Positions 17,266 through 25,799 of a stretch of 64,000 nt of DNA are shown in pieces. Position 1 is the first letter of the stretch, and the number at the start of each line of letters is the position of its first letter. The stretch is from Paenibacillus sp. PastM-3 (GTDB taxonomy: Bacteria > Bacillota > Bacilli > Paenibacillales > Paenibacillaceae), in contig NZ_JARXXP010000001.1 in NCBI RefSeq assembly GCF_029893965.1, forward strand, positions 1 through 64,000, given 5' to 3'. Made by a program: the position numbers and the translations under genes. The notes beneath the pieces are model-generated. The model was not told where the DNA came from and ran no database searches. It worked only from the letters and a program-made list of their open reading frames with translations.

Positions 17266-17321
17266 AGCGGTATTTCGCATCCGGAGGCAGCTTCAACCTG
17301 CTGTCCGTGCAAAATACCGCT
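17266..17321 (-). terminator. Terminator after DUF4353 gene
   Basis: AGCGGTATTT...AAATACCGCT with an inner GGCAGC/GCTGTC pairing forms a long stem; the minus-strand side runs into a T stretch. It lies 50 bases past the stop of the lipoprotein gene. Confidence 0.8.
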
Positions 17322-17374
17322 GTGTTGCTCACCTTTTTAAAAACCAGATCAAATGTTGGACCATCATCCCATTA

Positions 17375-18631
17375 TTAATGCCCCATCCCTCCACCGCCGC
17401 CACGGAATCCGCCTCCGCCGCCGCGTGACTGGGTAATTTCAGTGATCTGCTCGCCGTTAACGGTGACCGTGCCGCCGTTCAATTCAGCTGTACCGTCCGC
17501 ATCAAAAGCGGAAGTGGCTTCTACATCAATAACGCCGCCATTAATATAAAGATTGCCGTTCGAGTCAAAAGCATCCGTATCACCGCTGCCCATGCTCACT
17601 TTAATCGTACCGCCGTTGACTTCAATCGACGCATTATCGTTCACTTTTGGCGTGGCATTGATCCCGTCATCCGTCGCATACACTGTGATCTGGCCGTCAT
17701 TCACAATGATAGTATTGCCCTCGATACCTTCCACAGCGGTCTCAATATTAATAATGCCGCCGTCAATCTGCACAAGGTTGTTGGCTGTAATCCCGTCATC
17801 AGCAGCCTTGATATTCAAAGTACCGCCTTCAATATAGATATTTCCGAGGGTAGTGTCCTCTTCATTTTCGCTATGCAGCGCATCCTTACCCGTATCAATC
17901 GTAATCGTTCCGTCGTTGATCAGAATGGCATCATTGGCTTCCAGTGCATCCGCAGAGGACTGAATGGTATACACGCCTCCGGTGATTTTGAGATCATCCT
18001 TGGAAGAGATGCCGTTGCCTTGAGCCGATACTATATCCAGGCTTCCGGTTCCGTTCAGGGTCACATCGGCTCTGGAGAAAATCACCGCATCCAGATGGGT
18101 CTCCCCATCCGCCACATAGCTTCCGGTAACCTCCATATGGTTCTCACTGTCAGTGGAAGTAACGAACACTTTATCCGCTGCTTTTACATAAATGGCAGGT
18201 GAATCCGTATTGGTAATGCTAACACCGTCCAGGACGATTTGAACCTTCGCTTCTTCAGCAGCTTCTACCGTTACCGTCACATTGTCCACATCACCGCTTA
18301 AGACATATACGCCTTCCTCACTCAGGGTCACATCCTGATTGCTTACCAGCTTCATCTGTGTTGCAGCTGTCAGATCCGCGGTCTGTTCCAGATCCCGGTC
18401 ACTGAATAAGGCCGTTGTGTCAGTGGAAGTTGTGGTAGTGGTAGTGGCAGCTTCCGTTGATGAGGTTGTCCCGGATGAAGCGGTAGACCCTGCCGCCTGC
18501 GCAGCCGCTGCTTGTGTACTTGTAACAACTGCTGCATTGCTGTTCTGCGCATTCGAGCATCCCACGACGGATAAACTCAGTAACGCGGCAAACGTTAGGA
18601 CTTTTATGCTGATAAGACTGTTATTCTTCAT
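17375..18631 (-). CDS. DUF4353 carbohydrate-binding-type lipoprotein
   Basis: A 418-residue lipoprotein. The signal peptide ends in the lipobox LSVVGC (Cys25), followed by an Ala/Ser/Thr-rich linker to about residue 75. The rest is the repeated-strand domain of DUF4353 ('carbohydrate-binding domain-containing') proteins, with phrases such as GNGISSKDDLKITGGVYTIQ, SADALEANDAILINDGTITI and DGINATPK. These predict a right-handed parallel beta-helix. The C-terminus is Gly-rich (RGGGGGFRGGGGGMGH), typical of these proteins. The start at 18631 follows AAGGAG; an upstream frame to 18700 is unsupported. A surface glycan-binding or adhesion role is likely but untested. Confidence 0.85.
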   Translation of the reverse strand: MKNNSLISIKVLTFAALLSLSVVGCSNAQNSNAAVVTSTQAAAAQAAGSTASSGTTSSTEAATTTTTTSTDTTALFSDRDLEQTADLTAATQMKLVSNQDVTLSEEGVYVLSGDVDNVTVTVEAAEEAKVQIVLDGVSITNTDSPAIYVKAADKVFVTSTDSENHMEVTGSYVADGETHLDAVIFSRADVTLNGTGSLDIVSAQGNGISSKDDLKITGGVYTIQSSADALEANDAILINDGTITIDTGKDALHSENEEDTTLGNIYIEGGTLNIKAADDGITANNLVQIDGGIINIETAVEGIEGNTIIVNDGQITVYATDDGINATPKVNDNASIEVNGGTIKVSMGSGDTDAFDSNGNLYINGGVIDVEATSAFDADGTAELNGGTVTVNGEQITEITQSRGGGGGFRGGGGGMGH

Positions 18632-18781
18632 TATTAACACTCCTTGTATAATCGGTTGCAATCTCTTTATAAAAACATTATTGCGTCCTGGCTTACACAA
18701 AGAATACTCCGTAGACCTTTAACCAAGCTTAAATGGGGCAAAAAAAGAGATTTGTAAAAAAGATGATGGCATCAATGGCTC

Positions 18782-21700
18782 TCATGAAGCAGGAAGATGC
18801 TTCGTGCTTAACAAAATGGACTCTATTTCTGGCGCAGGCATCGGCTTATAAAAGAAGTACCCCTGAATTTCATCGCACTTGTTTTTGTCAAAAAAGGCGA
18901 ATTGCTCCCCGGTCTCAACACCCTCGGCAATGACATGAAGCTTCAGGTTTTTAGCCAGCTGAATGATCGTTTTGGCTATAGCTTCATCGTCATTGCCTGT
19001 TGAAATGCCGCGCACAAACTGCATGTCAATTTTGATCCGGTCTACAGGCAGAGTCTTTAATCTGCTTAGAGAAGAATACCCCGACCCAAAATCATCAATA
19101 GAGATGCTGACACCGAGCTCCTTAAGTGCATGAAGCACCTCTACAATATAATCATCTCCGTCAGCGGCAGCACTTTCAGTGATCTCCAGCTCCAGGTACT
19201 CCGGCTCAAGGCCTGTCTCACTGAGTGTTCGTTCAACGATGCTGAGCAGGTTCCGGTCCTGGAACTGGACAATCGACAGGTTCACTGCCATGCGTATACC
19301 CTGCACCCCCAGCGCCTGCCACTCCTTCATCTGCCGGCATGCGGTCTCGAGTACCCACTTGCCGATGGGAAGGATCAGTCCGGTCTGCTCAGCCAAGGGA
19401 ATAAAGACTGCCGGGGAAATCATGCCCAGCTCCGGGTTATTCCACCGGACCAGCGCTTCCAGACCCACGATTTCTTTGGTCTGCACACACACCTGCGGCT
19501 GGTAGTACAGAACAAGCTCATTACGCTCCAGCGCCCGGTACAGGCTGTTCGTCAGCAGTGTTTTCTCCAATACCTGCTGCTTCATGGCTGATGAGCATAG
19601 GGCGTACTGATTTTTCCCCTTTTCTTTGGCAGCGTACATCGCCAGATCGGCATTTCGGATCAGTTCTTCTGTACTTTCACCATCTCCGGGGTAGACCGCG
19701 ATCCCCGCGCTGGCCGTAATAAAAAATTCCTGGCCTTTGACAATCACGGGCCGCGCAATCGATTGGATAATGGCTTCAGCAATATCCCTAATGTCTTCTA
19801 CCCGCTCTATCCCGGCCAGCTTGATGAGAAATTCATCTCCGCCAAAACGGGACACCATATCCTGTTCACCCAAACATCCGGCTATTCTGCCGGTCACCTC
19901 TTTCAGCATCTCATCTCCGCCAAGGTGTCCTATCGTGTCATTCACATTTTTAAAGGAATCCAAATCTATAAAAAGAACACCAATAGGCTTGCCGGTCTCC
20001 CCGGCAGCCCCAATACTCTCTTCCAGCTGATTTTTGAACAACGTATGGTTCGGAGCCCCTGTCAGCGCATCATAATACGCCATGTAGCTGATTTCCCGCT
20101 CCGCTTCCACCTTTACCAGCGCATCTGACAGTAAATTGGCAAGTATCCGCAGCAGCTCCTGATGATTCTGCCCAAAGGTCCTTGCTGCCTTGACGGAGGC
20201 AAAGAACAACAGGCCGAGAATCTTCCCTTTATTTCTTACAGGAACGGAGATCAGCGATTTCAGCTTATAAGAGCTGAATATCTCATGCTCTGCAACTGCT
20301 TCCTGCGGCAGCATGTCTACGTCCGTTATTTGTACAAGGTCCTTCTGCAGGATGTCGTTCAACCACCAGGGGAGCCCCTCACCGTTCAGCCAGGGAACGA
20401 GGTCAACAGCCGGTTCAACCCCATCTCTGCACCACTCATAGGATTGCGGATGCTCCGTTAAGTGAATATAAAAAGTCCGATCTACCTGAAAATGCTCTCC
20501 GCACAGCGCTATCAGTTCACTGATTTTCTCATCAAGATCAGATTCTGAGACCTTTACAAACTCACCCGATATCCGGGCAACCAGCTTCTGAAACCTGATT
20601 TGGGCTTCATTGTCTTCAAGACGCTGGATATAGACCCGATTAACAAAATAGGCCAGCCAAAGAGTGATGCCCAGAATACCGATTCTGGCCAGATAATCCG
20701 AGCCATCCACCTGGACCGTCGCCACGGGTATCCTCACCCAAATATAGATTTGCGTAAGTAGCATGGGTACCCCTATCCAAAGGATCATTAGCCGTTTGTT
20801 GAAAAGAACCGACAGCATCACTACAATGAACGGAGCCGCCCATGCGGTAACACTGGCAGTTTCAATAAAGTTGAGGGCTATCAGAAGGATGGAGGCCAGC
20901 ATAATGCTAATGAAAACGTATTCCTTAACATCTGCTCTAACCGGTATATGTTTAATAATGGTCAATACTAAGCCGGTGACAAAAAAGAACAGACTGAATA
21001 ACAGAATAAAGCCGAACCGGGGGGGCTGCTGATTAAAAAAGTACTGCGAAGCAAAATTCAGCATCCCGCCGATAACGTAGACGAAAGACATAATTTTAAT
21101 AAATCTGTCCATGTTAACATCGCTTAAAATTTTGCCAGGCTCAGTTCTTCCCTTTTTCCCCAGCCCCATGAGTCCATACCGCTTGATCGCATAGAACATT
21201 GCTGTTGTCGGGAGCAGCACAATGACCGGCGCCAGCTGAGGCACCTTAACAGATGCGTATGTATTCATAATGACATCTGTTGCAGTACCCGCTATCATGG
21301 CCATACTATAGGACAGCATAAAGAGATAGCCCTGCTTTTTCTTAACCGGGTCCTTCGACCTTCTCGCCCAATTCCAGAGCAGCAGCAGACCCGCAGTGGT
21401 AACGCAAATATAGTACAGGTTAAAATAAACATCCCCCCAGCCGCGGGCAGAAATGTTAACCCAGCCTGTTGCCGTATAGATTAGATTGTACTGCTCCTTG
21501 GCAGAATCACTATAGCCAAATGTAAAAACGTTCACCACGGCCGGAAGATACAGCAGCACATAAATCCATTTGTGTCTCAGCACTGCCGTTCTTTCTGTCA
21601 GAATCAGAAAAAAATGCAGCAGTAAGCCATACACAGTGCCGTAGCCGAGTGAAGCCAGCCTGCGCCAAAGAATAGCCGTCTCATAATCGGGTGCAGAATT

Positions 21701-21865
21701 GGTGATTGAGAAACAAAAGGACCAGATCGAAAGAGACAGACAGGCTAGACAATAGAGCCTGTTTAACCTGCTGCTGATATTAAGGGACAGGATATACATT
21801 CCCAGAATGAAATATATGGCGAAAGCAATAAATAAAATTAATGAAAAAATATAAGACAACGTCAT
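18782..21865 (-). CDS. Membrane GGDEF-EAL cyclic-di-GMP enzyme with GAF domain
   Basis: A 1027-residue protein. The N-terminal third carries eight to thirteen hydrophobic helices, the first part resembling the histidine-kinase 7TM sensor module. Residues about 430-580 form a GAF domain, GGDEF spans about 595-760 with the intact motif at 675-679, and EAL covers 770-1027 with E803, NLS, ELEITES, SIDDFGSGYSS, AEGVET and QGYFFYKP all present. Both diguanylate cyclase and phosphodiesterase activity look possible. The RxxD inhibition site five residues before GGDEF is absent (GEQD). The start at 21865 follows GGAGGGG; the frame extends upstream to 22000 without a better site. The gene stands alone. 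Confidence 0.92.
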   Translation of the reverse strand: MTLSYIFSLILFIAFAIYFILGMYILSLNISSRLNRLYCLACLSLSIWSFCFSITNSAPDYETAILWRRLASLGYGTVYGLLLHFFLILTERTAVLRHKWIYVLLYLPAVVNVFTFGYSDSAKEQYNLIYTATGWVNISARGWGDVYFNLYYICVTTAGLLLLWNWARRSKDPVKKKQGYLFMLSYSMAMIAGTATDVIMNTYASVKVPQLAPVIVLLPTTAMFYAIKRYGLMGLGKKGRTEPGKILSDVNMDRFIKIMSFVYVIGGMLNFASQYFFNQQPPRFGFILLFSLFFFVTGLVLTIIKHIPVRADVKEYVFISIMLASILLIALNFIETASVTAWAAPFIVVMLSVLFNKRLMILWIGVPMLLTQIYIWVRIPVATVQVDGSDYLARIGILGITLWLAYFVNRVYIQRLEDNEAQIRFQKLVARISGEFVKVSESDLDEKISELIALCGEHFQVDRTFYIHLTEHPQSYEWCRDGVEPAVDLVPWLNGEGLPWWLNDILQKDLVQITDVDMLPQEAVAEHEIFSSYKLKSLISVPVRNKGKILGLLFFASVKAARTFGQNHQELLRILANLLSDALVKVEAEREISYMAYYDALTGAPNHTLFKNQLEESIGAAGETGKPIGVLFIDLDSFKNVNDTIGHLGGDEMLKEVTGRIAGCLGEQDMVSRFGGDEFLIKLAGIERVEDIRDIAEAIIQSIARPVIVKGQEFFITASAGIAVYPGDGESTEELIRNADLAMYAAKEKGKNQYALCSSAMKQQVLEKTLLTNSLYRALERNELVLYYQPQVCVQTKEIVGLEALVRWNNPELGMISPAVFIPLAEQTGLILPIGKWVLETACRQMKEWQALGVQGIRMAVNLSIVQFQDRNLLSIVERTLSETGLEPEYLELEITESAAADGDDYIVEVLHALKELGVSISIDDFGSGYSSLSRLKTLPVDRIKIDMQFVRGISTGNDDEAIAKTIIQLAKNLKLHVIAEGVETGEQFAFFDKNKCDEIQGYFFYKPMPAPEIESILLSTKHLPAS

Positions 21866-22046
21866 GACAGGCCCCTCCATGATTGCCGATAGATTCTGTG
21901 TGTCTGAGAGAATCATGCATTGATACTTTATACCTATATTTCGGCAGAAACGCGAAGTTCTATTAGTATTAATTTCATACGAAAGACCCCTCCTATCCAA
22001 GGAAGGGACTTAACAACGGTACTTCATATAATAGATCACAAAACTT

Positions 22047-22841
22047 TCACAAAAACCCACCAAAATAAAACTCCACCGCCTCCTGAGAGTACCCGTCATC
22101 CCCCTGCCACTCCGCCATGGAGTTGTAATCCGGGCTCCCGCCTCTGCGCTTCCGGGGTGTACACCCAGGCACCAGTATTCCGGCATACCCCCAAATCTCC
22201 ATCAGTACATCCCGTTCATTCTTACTGGAGGGAATCACGTCCTTCCACCGCTTCTCCAGCATCCGTGCACTCTCATGGTCAGCACAATTCTTAATCGCTT
22301 CGAGCATTCCGGTGAGTATGGCAGCATCCTCGGCAGTACTCTCCAAAGGAGCTTCCTTACTGAATAATTCAAGATCCAGCCAGCAATATAAAAGCCAGTT
22401 GAGACGAATCCCACCCCACTTGACCCGTTCGAAATTCAGCACATTCAAATCCTCGTTGTTATAGTCCCTGTCCGACATTAATCCATGAACATTGCAATCC
22501 CCGCAGCTGCTGTAATTCGGCCGCACCACACTCCGCTGCTCATAGGTATGCACAGGCAGACGGGAAGTCAGCGCCCAACTGGAGAGGGCACTGCGCAGAT
22601 GGACTTTTTTCGTAGAGAGACTGTGCAGGAAAGCGGCAGCTACCCGCTCCTTGGTAATCGTCTGATGCAGCTCATGCAGCCGTAAGATGATCTCATCGTG
22701 AGTAATCGTTACAGGATCGAACATCAGCCCTTGGGCCTTGGCATACTCAAATTCCTCACCGGCAAAAGCACCCGGAGTGCTCCTCCAGCCGGCTGAAGTC
22801 CAGAAGGTGTTCATTAGTATTTTTTTCGCTTTTTTGTCCAT
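22047..22841 (-). CDS. Hypothetical protein downstream of slipin
   Basis: A 264-residue soluble protein with no family I can name. It starts at 22841 after AAGGAG. The middle holds a possible metal or redox motif, SSCGDCNVHG (CxxCxxH), followed by NFERVKWGGIRLNWLLYCWLDLELF. The C-terminal part (VPGCTPRKRRGGSPDYNS) is basic and then acidic. The slipin gene lies 77 bases upstream on the same strand, but the hairpin at 22899-22921 sits between them. It may be co-expressed with the slipin at reduced level, or read from its own promoter. Confidence 0.6.
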   Translation of the reverse strand: MDKKAKKILMNTFWTSAGWRSTPGAFAGEEFEYAKAQGLMFDPVTITHDEIILRLHELHQTITKERVAAAFLHSLSTKKVHLRSALSSWALTSRLPVHTYEQRSVVRPNYSSCGDCNVHGLMSDRDYNNEDLNVLNFERVKWGGIRLNWLLYCWLDLELFSKEAPLESTAEDAAILTGMLEAIKNCADHESARMLEKRWKDVIPSSKNERDVLMEIWGYAGILVPGCTPRKRRGGSPDYNSMAEWQGDDGYSQEAVEFYFGGFL

Positions 22842-22898
22842 GCTGTCACTCCTTGGGAATGGATTAATCGGCAATAAAAGCTTGATTCTATAGTATAA

Positions 22899-22921
22899 TA
22901 GACCGCCAGGGTAGCGGTCTA
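22899..22921 (-). terminator. Hairpin at slipin stop
   Basis: TAGACCGC pairs with GCGGTCTA around a seven-base loop, and the stem overlaps the slipin stop codon. The tract beyond it on the minus strand is TATTATACT rather than a T run, so it may be an attenuator or RNA-stability hairpin. Confidence 0.55.
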
Positions 22922-24022
22922 CTTATTAACGCTGATTAGCGAGCTTAACCGCTCCAGGAGGTCGCCGCCGCCTGTTACCGAGATGGAGCCGATTTTGTCA
23001 CAGATCTTCTCGAGGAATTCAAGCTCCTTCAGCCGGAACAGGGTCTGATTCTCGTCCATCAGCTTCGCCGTATTGAGCAGGCTGCGCGTCGAGGCTGTCT
23101 CTTCCCGGCGGGTGAGCAGGTTCGCCTGCGCCTTTTTCTCTGCGAGCAGGACGGTGTTCAGAATGTCCTTCATTTCACCCGGCAGAATGACATCCTTCAC
23201 GCCTGCACCGAGGAAGCGTACCCCGAACTCTTCCTCCTTATCCTGAATGCGGGACAGGATGAAGGAGGCAACATCCTCCTTCTGCTTCAGAAGCTCATCG
23301 AGTTTCAGCGTTCCGACATATTCCCGGAGCAGCAGCTGAAGCTGGATATGGATCTGCTCGCTGAAGGATTTCAGCTCCAGAACGCGGTGCGGATTCACGA
23401 TCTTGTACTGGCATACGAAGTTCAGACGCAGTGTAACCTTATCCTCTGTCATCATCTCCTGGCCGATCAGATCCATCTGCTGCTGTCTTAGATCGACCGT
23501 CTTCGTCAGCACCGAGACCGGGCCCTTCCAGAAATAATACTTACCAGGCGTCAGCTCCCGCTGGAGAGTGTGATCATAGAACAGGAAGCCCAGCTCGTAG
23601 CTTGCGATTTCACAGCACTGCACATACGGAGTAAGCTTCGCTATAATCGAGCGGTCGATCCCGGCCGGTAGCTCCGGCTGCCGGATGTCCGTATGCACGA
23701 AGGTGTGCTTTTTCAGGAGGTTCCAATAGGCATACACACCCGGCTTCAGCACCTGGGCAAATTGGCCGTCCTCATAGTGCAAAACAATCTCATGATCCTG
23801 TACACGTACGACATCAAGCTCCCGCAGCAGTTCTTCATCCTGCAAAAATAGCTGCAGCTCCTTGCCCTCAACGCTAAACGGTTTGGCAATACTCAATACC
23901 GCCACCGTATGCTGTGACCAGGATAAGTACCGGTAGGTTCCCGGAAGCAGCCGTTTCACATAACTTCCCTTATGAAAGAGCAGACCCCGCTGGTCCGCTT
24001 GAATCGTGATTGTCTTTAACAT
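22919..24022 (-). CDS. Slipin / SPFH (band 7) family protein
   Basis: A 367-residue SPFH-domain protein. Unlike classic slipins it has no N-terminal transmembrane helix. Instead the first 150 residues contain two related beta-rich repeats (RGLLFHKGSYVKRLLPGTYRY and LGFLFYDHTLQRELTPGKYYF). The SPFH core follows (VDLRQQQMDLIGQEMMTEDK, then VTLRLNFVCQYKI), and the C-terminal part is a coiled coil (LAEKKAQANLLTRREETAST). The start at 24022 has AAGGGGG upstream. Slipins of this form occur in bacterial RNA-repair (Rsr/Y RNA/RtcB) neighbourhoods, from my recollection of that literature. That is notable because a tRNA-like RNA lies directly upstream here. Neither Rsr nor RtcB is in the window. Confidence 0.85.
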   Translation of the reverse strand: MLKTITIQADQRGLLFHKGSYVKRLLPGTYRYLSWSQHTVAVLSIAKPFSVEGKELQLFLQDEELLRELDVVRVQDHEIVLHYEDGQFAQVLKPGVYAYWNLLKKHTFVHTDIRQPELPAGIDRSIIAKLTPYVQCCEIASYELGFLFYDHTLQRELTPGKYYFWKGPVSVLTKTVDLRQQQMDLIGQEMMTEDKVTLRLNFVCQYKIVNPHRVLELKSFSEQIHIQLQLLLREYVGTLKLDELLKQKEDVASFILSRIQDKEEEFGVRFLGAGVKDVILPGEMKDILNTVLLAEKKAQANLLTRREETASTRSLLNTAKLMDENQTLFRLKELEFLEKICDKIGSISVTGGGDLLERLSSLISVNK

Positions 24023-24308
24023 AGTTGTACCCCCTTCATGTTTGACCAATGGATGACAGAATCCCCCTGCGTTCCGGCGGAATCACGTTTGAGACAGACG
24101 GTCTGCCGGGAGGTTCGGGAGGGCATTGTGATTTGAAAGCTAAACCCTGCTTCAGCCAGCCTTCGTATCCTTCTGTCCTTGCCAAAGCCTCCCCTGCTTG
24201 CCGCACTATCGGTATCCACGGATTGCAAAGCCCTTCCGCAGTGCGCTATAGTAGCCGCCTGGGATTCTGCCCCTTGGTCTGCTTAACTCAAATTTAATGC
24301 GCTTATCG

Positions 24309-24489
24309 CTCGATTTACAGTCGAGTAATATACCAATAATCGCTCCCAAGGCGATTGGGGAATCGAACCCCAAGTGGGATTCCTACCGAAACGAACGGTA
24401 CAGGATACCGTAACATACATGCCGGCACTGCGGGATCTTCTTGAGATCCCCGCCTCGTTACGCCCGTCCGGATAAGAACCAAATGTATG
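24309..24489 (-). ncRNA. Structured RNA with permuted tRNA-like arms, possible Y RNA-like
   Basis: On the minus strand, in 5'-3' order, I see four sets of elements. First, a stem CATACAT/ATGTATG (24483-24489 with 24414-24420) enclosing a GCGGGGATCT/AGATCCCGC hairpin. Second, a stem ACGGTA/TACCGT. Third, a perfect T-arm at 24356-24372 (TGGGG, loop TTCGATT, CCCCA). Fourth, an acceptor-like hairpin AATCGC/GCGATT closed by a seven-base loop, a GG-containing spacer, and a 5+7+5 arm at 24309-24325 whose loop CTGTAAA equals a tRNA-Tyr anticodon loop. The T-arm precedes the acceptor strands, so this is not an ordinary tRNA. Bacterial Y RNAs (YrlA) are known tRNA mimics; a decayed tRNA is the alternative. 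The ends are approximate. Confidence 0.5.
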
Positions 24490-24510
24490 ATGAACGCGCC
24501 CGGCGTTATC

Positions 24511-24545
24511 AACCTGCTAAGAGGTAAAGCTGCTTCTTACAGGTT
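24511..24545. other. Hairpin upstream of the tRNA-like RNA
   Basis: AACCTG-C-TAAGA pairs with TCTTA-CAGGTT, 11 pairs with one bulge and a 12-base loop. It may be the 5' part of the structured RNA or a separate element. The remaining bases to 24637 show nothing I can name apart from a possible TAATAC minus-strand -10. The stretch 24023-24308 between RNA and slipin also lacks a gene. Confidence 0.4.
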
Positions 24546-24637
24546 CTATCTTCGCTGAAATCCGGCGGAACGAACATGGCGAAAGTATTACGACGGGAGA
24601 AAAAATTTCCAGAGGGGGAGATTTTGGGAGGGATAGG

Positions 24638-24680
24638 AAAAAGCTCAAGGACAGGTGTGTGAGCCTGGTCTTGAGCTTTT
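24638..24680 (-). terminator. Terminator after 24802-25719
   Basis: AAAAGCTCAAG..CAGG pairs with CCTG..CTTGAGCTTTT, and on the minus strand the stem ends in TTTTTCC. It closes the nuclease gene and insulates the RNA/slipin unit. Confidence 0.85.
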
Positions 24681-24801
24681 AAAGTGAGGATTGGGTTTGT
24701 GTCTTGATAAAAAATAGAGGACGGACCTGATGGATCTGGGTTACCCGTCTCCATTTATCTGATCGCCATTCTATACATTGCTTTGTAATATCAAGGTTAT
24801 T

Positions 24802-25719
24802 CTAATAGGCTTGAATACCGAACTTCAACAATTTCTTAGGCAAGATGTCATCCAAATTTTGAATATCAGAATCCTCAAGCTCAATTAGTTTAAACCCGTA
24901 TTTACTGTATATATCCAACTTAACCTTTTTGCGCTCCGTATATCTTTCATCATTTTCCAATCCCCAGTATTCAATATATACCTTACCAATTGGAAGATAA
25001 AAATCACAATATAGATCTTCCTCTACAGGTAGCTTTCTTTCATAAGCATGTACAATCTCAGACATATACAACCAATTATCTATTAACATTTCGGCTCGGG
25101 AACGCACATAATGCCCATCTGTAGTACGGTATTTAGCTTCAAACTTCTCACGGAACCCAACATTAGACTTTAATGTTTTCACTTCTGTATCTTTGCTTGT
25201 CGCAACACTTTCTTCATTACTTTCAATTATGTTTCCTTGAACAGATTGAATGGTTTCAATAAGTCGTTTATTAGTCAAAATGCTGACGTTCCAGGATACA
25301 GAAGGAATACCCGTTTGAGCATGCTCAAATTGTTTTCCACCCAAGCTTTCACCCAAACGCGTTACTGTCCATCCTTTAACTGATTTCTGAATCATACCCA
25401 GCTCTGATAATATTGGATTCATGCGAAATTTAGAAATTTTAAAATGCTGACTCAACGCTGTAGCATTAATTAATTTATTTTCTTCTAAAGTGGCAGTCAG
25501 CTCGTTTTTTATGTTTTCTTCCCAAGCAATATAAGTCCCATGTTGTGGATGAGTCTTTAGAATACCCCCTATTTCTTTACCTTTATCAGTTAACACCCAG
25601 TTATCATTATCCCGATCAATGAATCCTTTTGCCTGCAATGTTCCAAATAAATCTTTAGCTTGTAGCTTTAACTCTTTGGCCAGTGCAGAGGTTGATAAAT
25701 ATTTCTGTGGCTGTGACAT
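24802..25719 (-). CDS. Winged-helix plus PD-(D/E)XK nuclease-like protein
   Basis: A 305-residue protein. Residues 1-60 and 75-130 are two related winged-helix-type modules (YLSTSALAKELKLQAKDLF.. and LINATALSQHFKISKFRM), each followed by a short strand pair (NWVLTDKGKEIGG; GWTVTRLGESLGG). After a Ser/Glu linker the C-terminal 110 residues look like a PD-(D/E)XK nuclease: SRAEMLIDNWL (Glu), YCDFYLP (Asp), KVYIEYWGL (Glu) and a Lys-rich helix. The fold assignment rests on motif order only. The gene is AT-rich compared with the metabolic genes around it and sits beside a Mrr-like nuclease gene, suggesting a DNA-directed defence or repair role. Confidence 0.65.
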   Translation of the reverse strand: MSQPQKYLSTSALAKELKLQAKDLFGTLQAKGFIDRDNDNWVLTDKGKEIGGILKTHPQHGTYIAWEENIKNELTATLEENKLINATALSQHFKISKFRMNPILSELGMIQKSVKGWTVTRLGESLGGKQFEHAQTGIPSVSWNVSILTNKRLIETIQSVQGNIIESNEESVATSKDTEVKTLKSNVGFREKFEAKYRTTDGHYVRSRAEMLIDNWLYMSEIVHAYERKLPVEEDLYCDFYLPIGKVYIEYWGLENDERYTERKKVKLDIYSKYGFKLIELEDSDIQNLDDILPKKLLKFGIQAY

Positions 25720-25799
25720 CTACTTAGAACACCCTCGCTCTCTATAAAATTATTTAGCCTATGATATAAACAAATCACTGCATTCGTTGTTTGAAAAGA

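Noticed and set aside
24300..24380. Ordinary tRNA (Tyr or Val)
   Set aside because: A T-arm and an anticodon-like arm exist but in the wrong order, the D-arm is only 12 bases long, and no CCA end or seven-pair acceptor forms in normal order.
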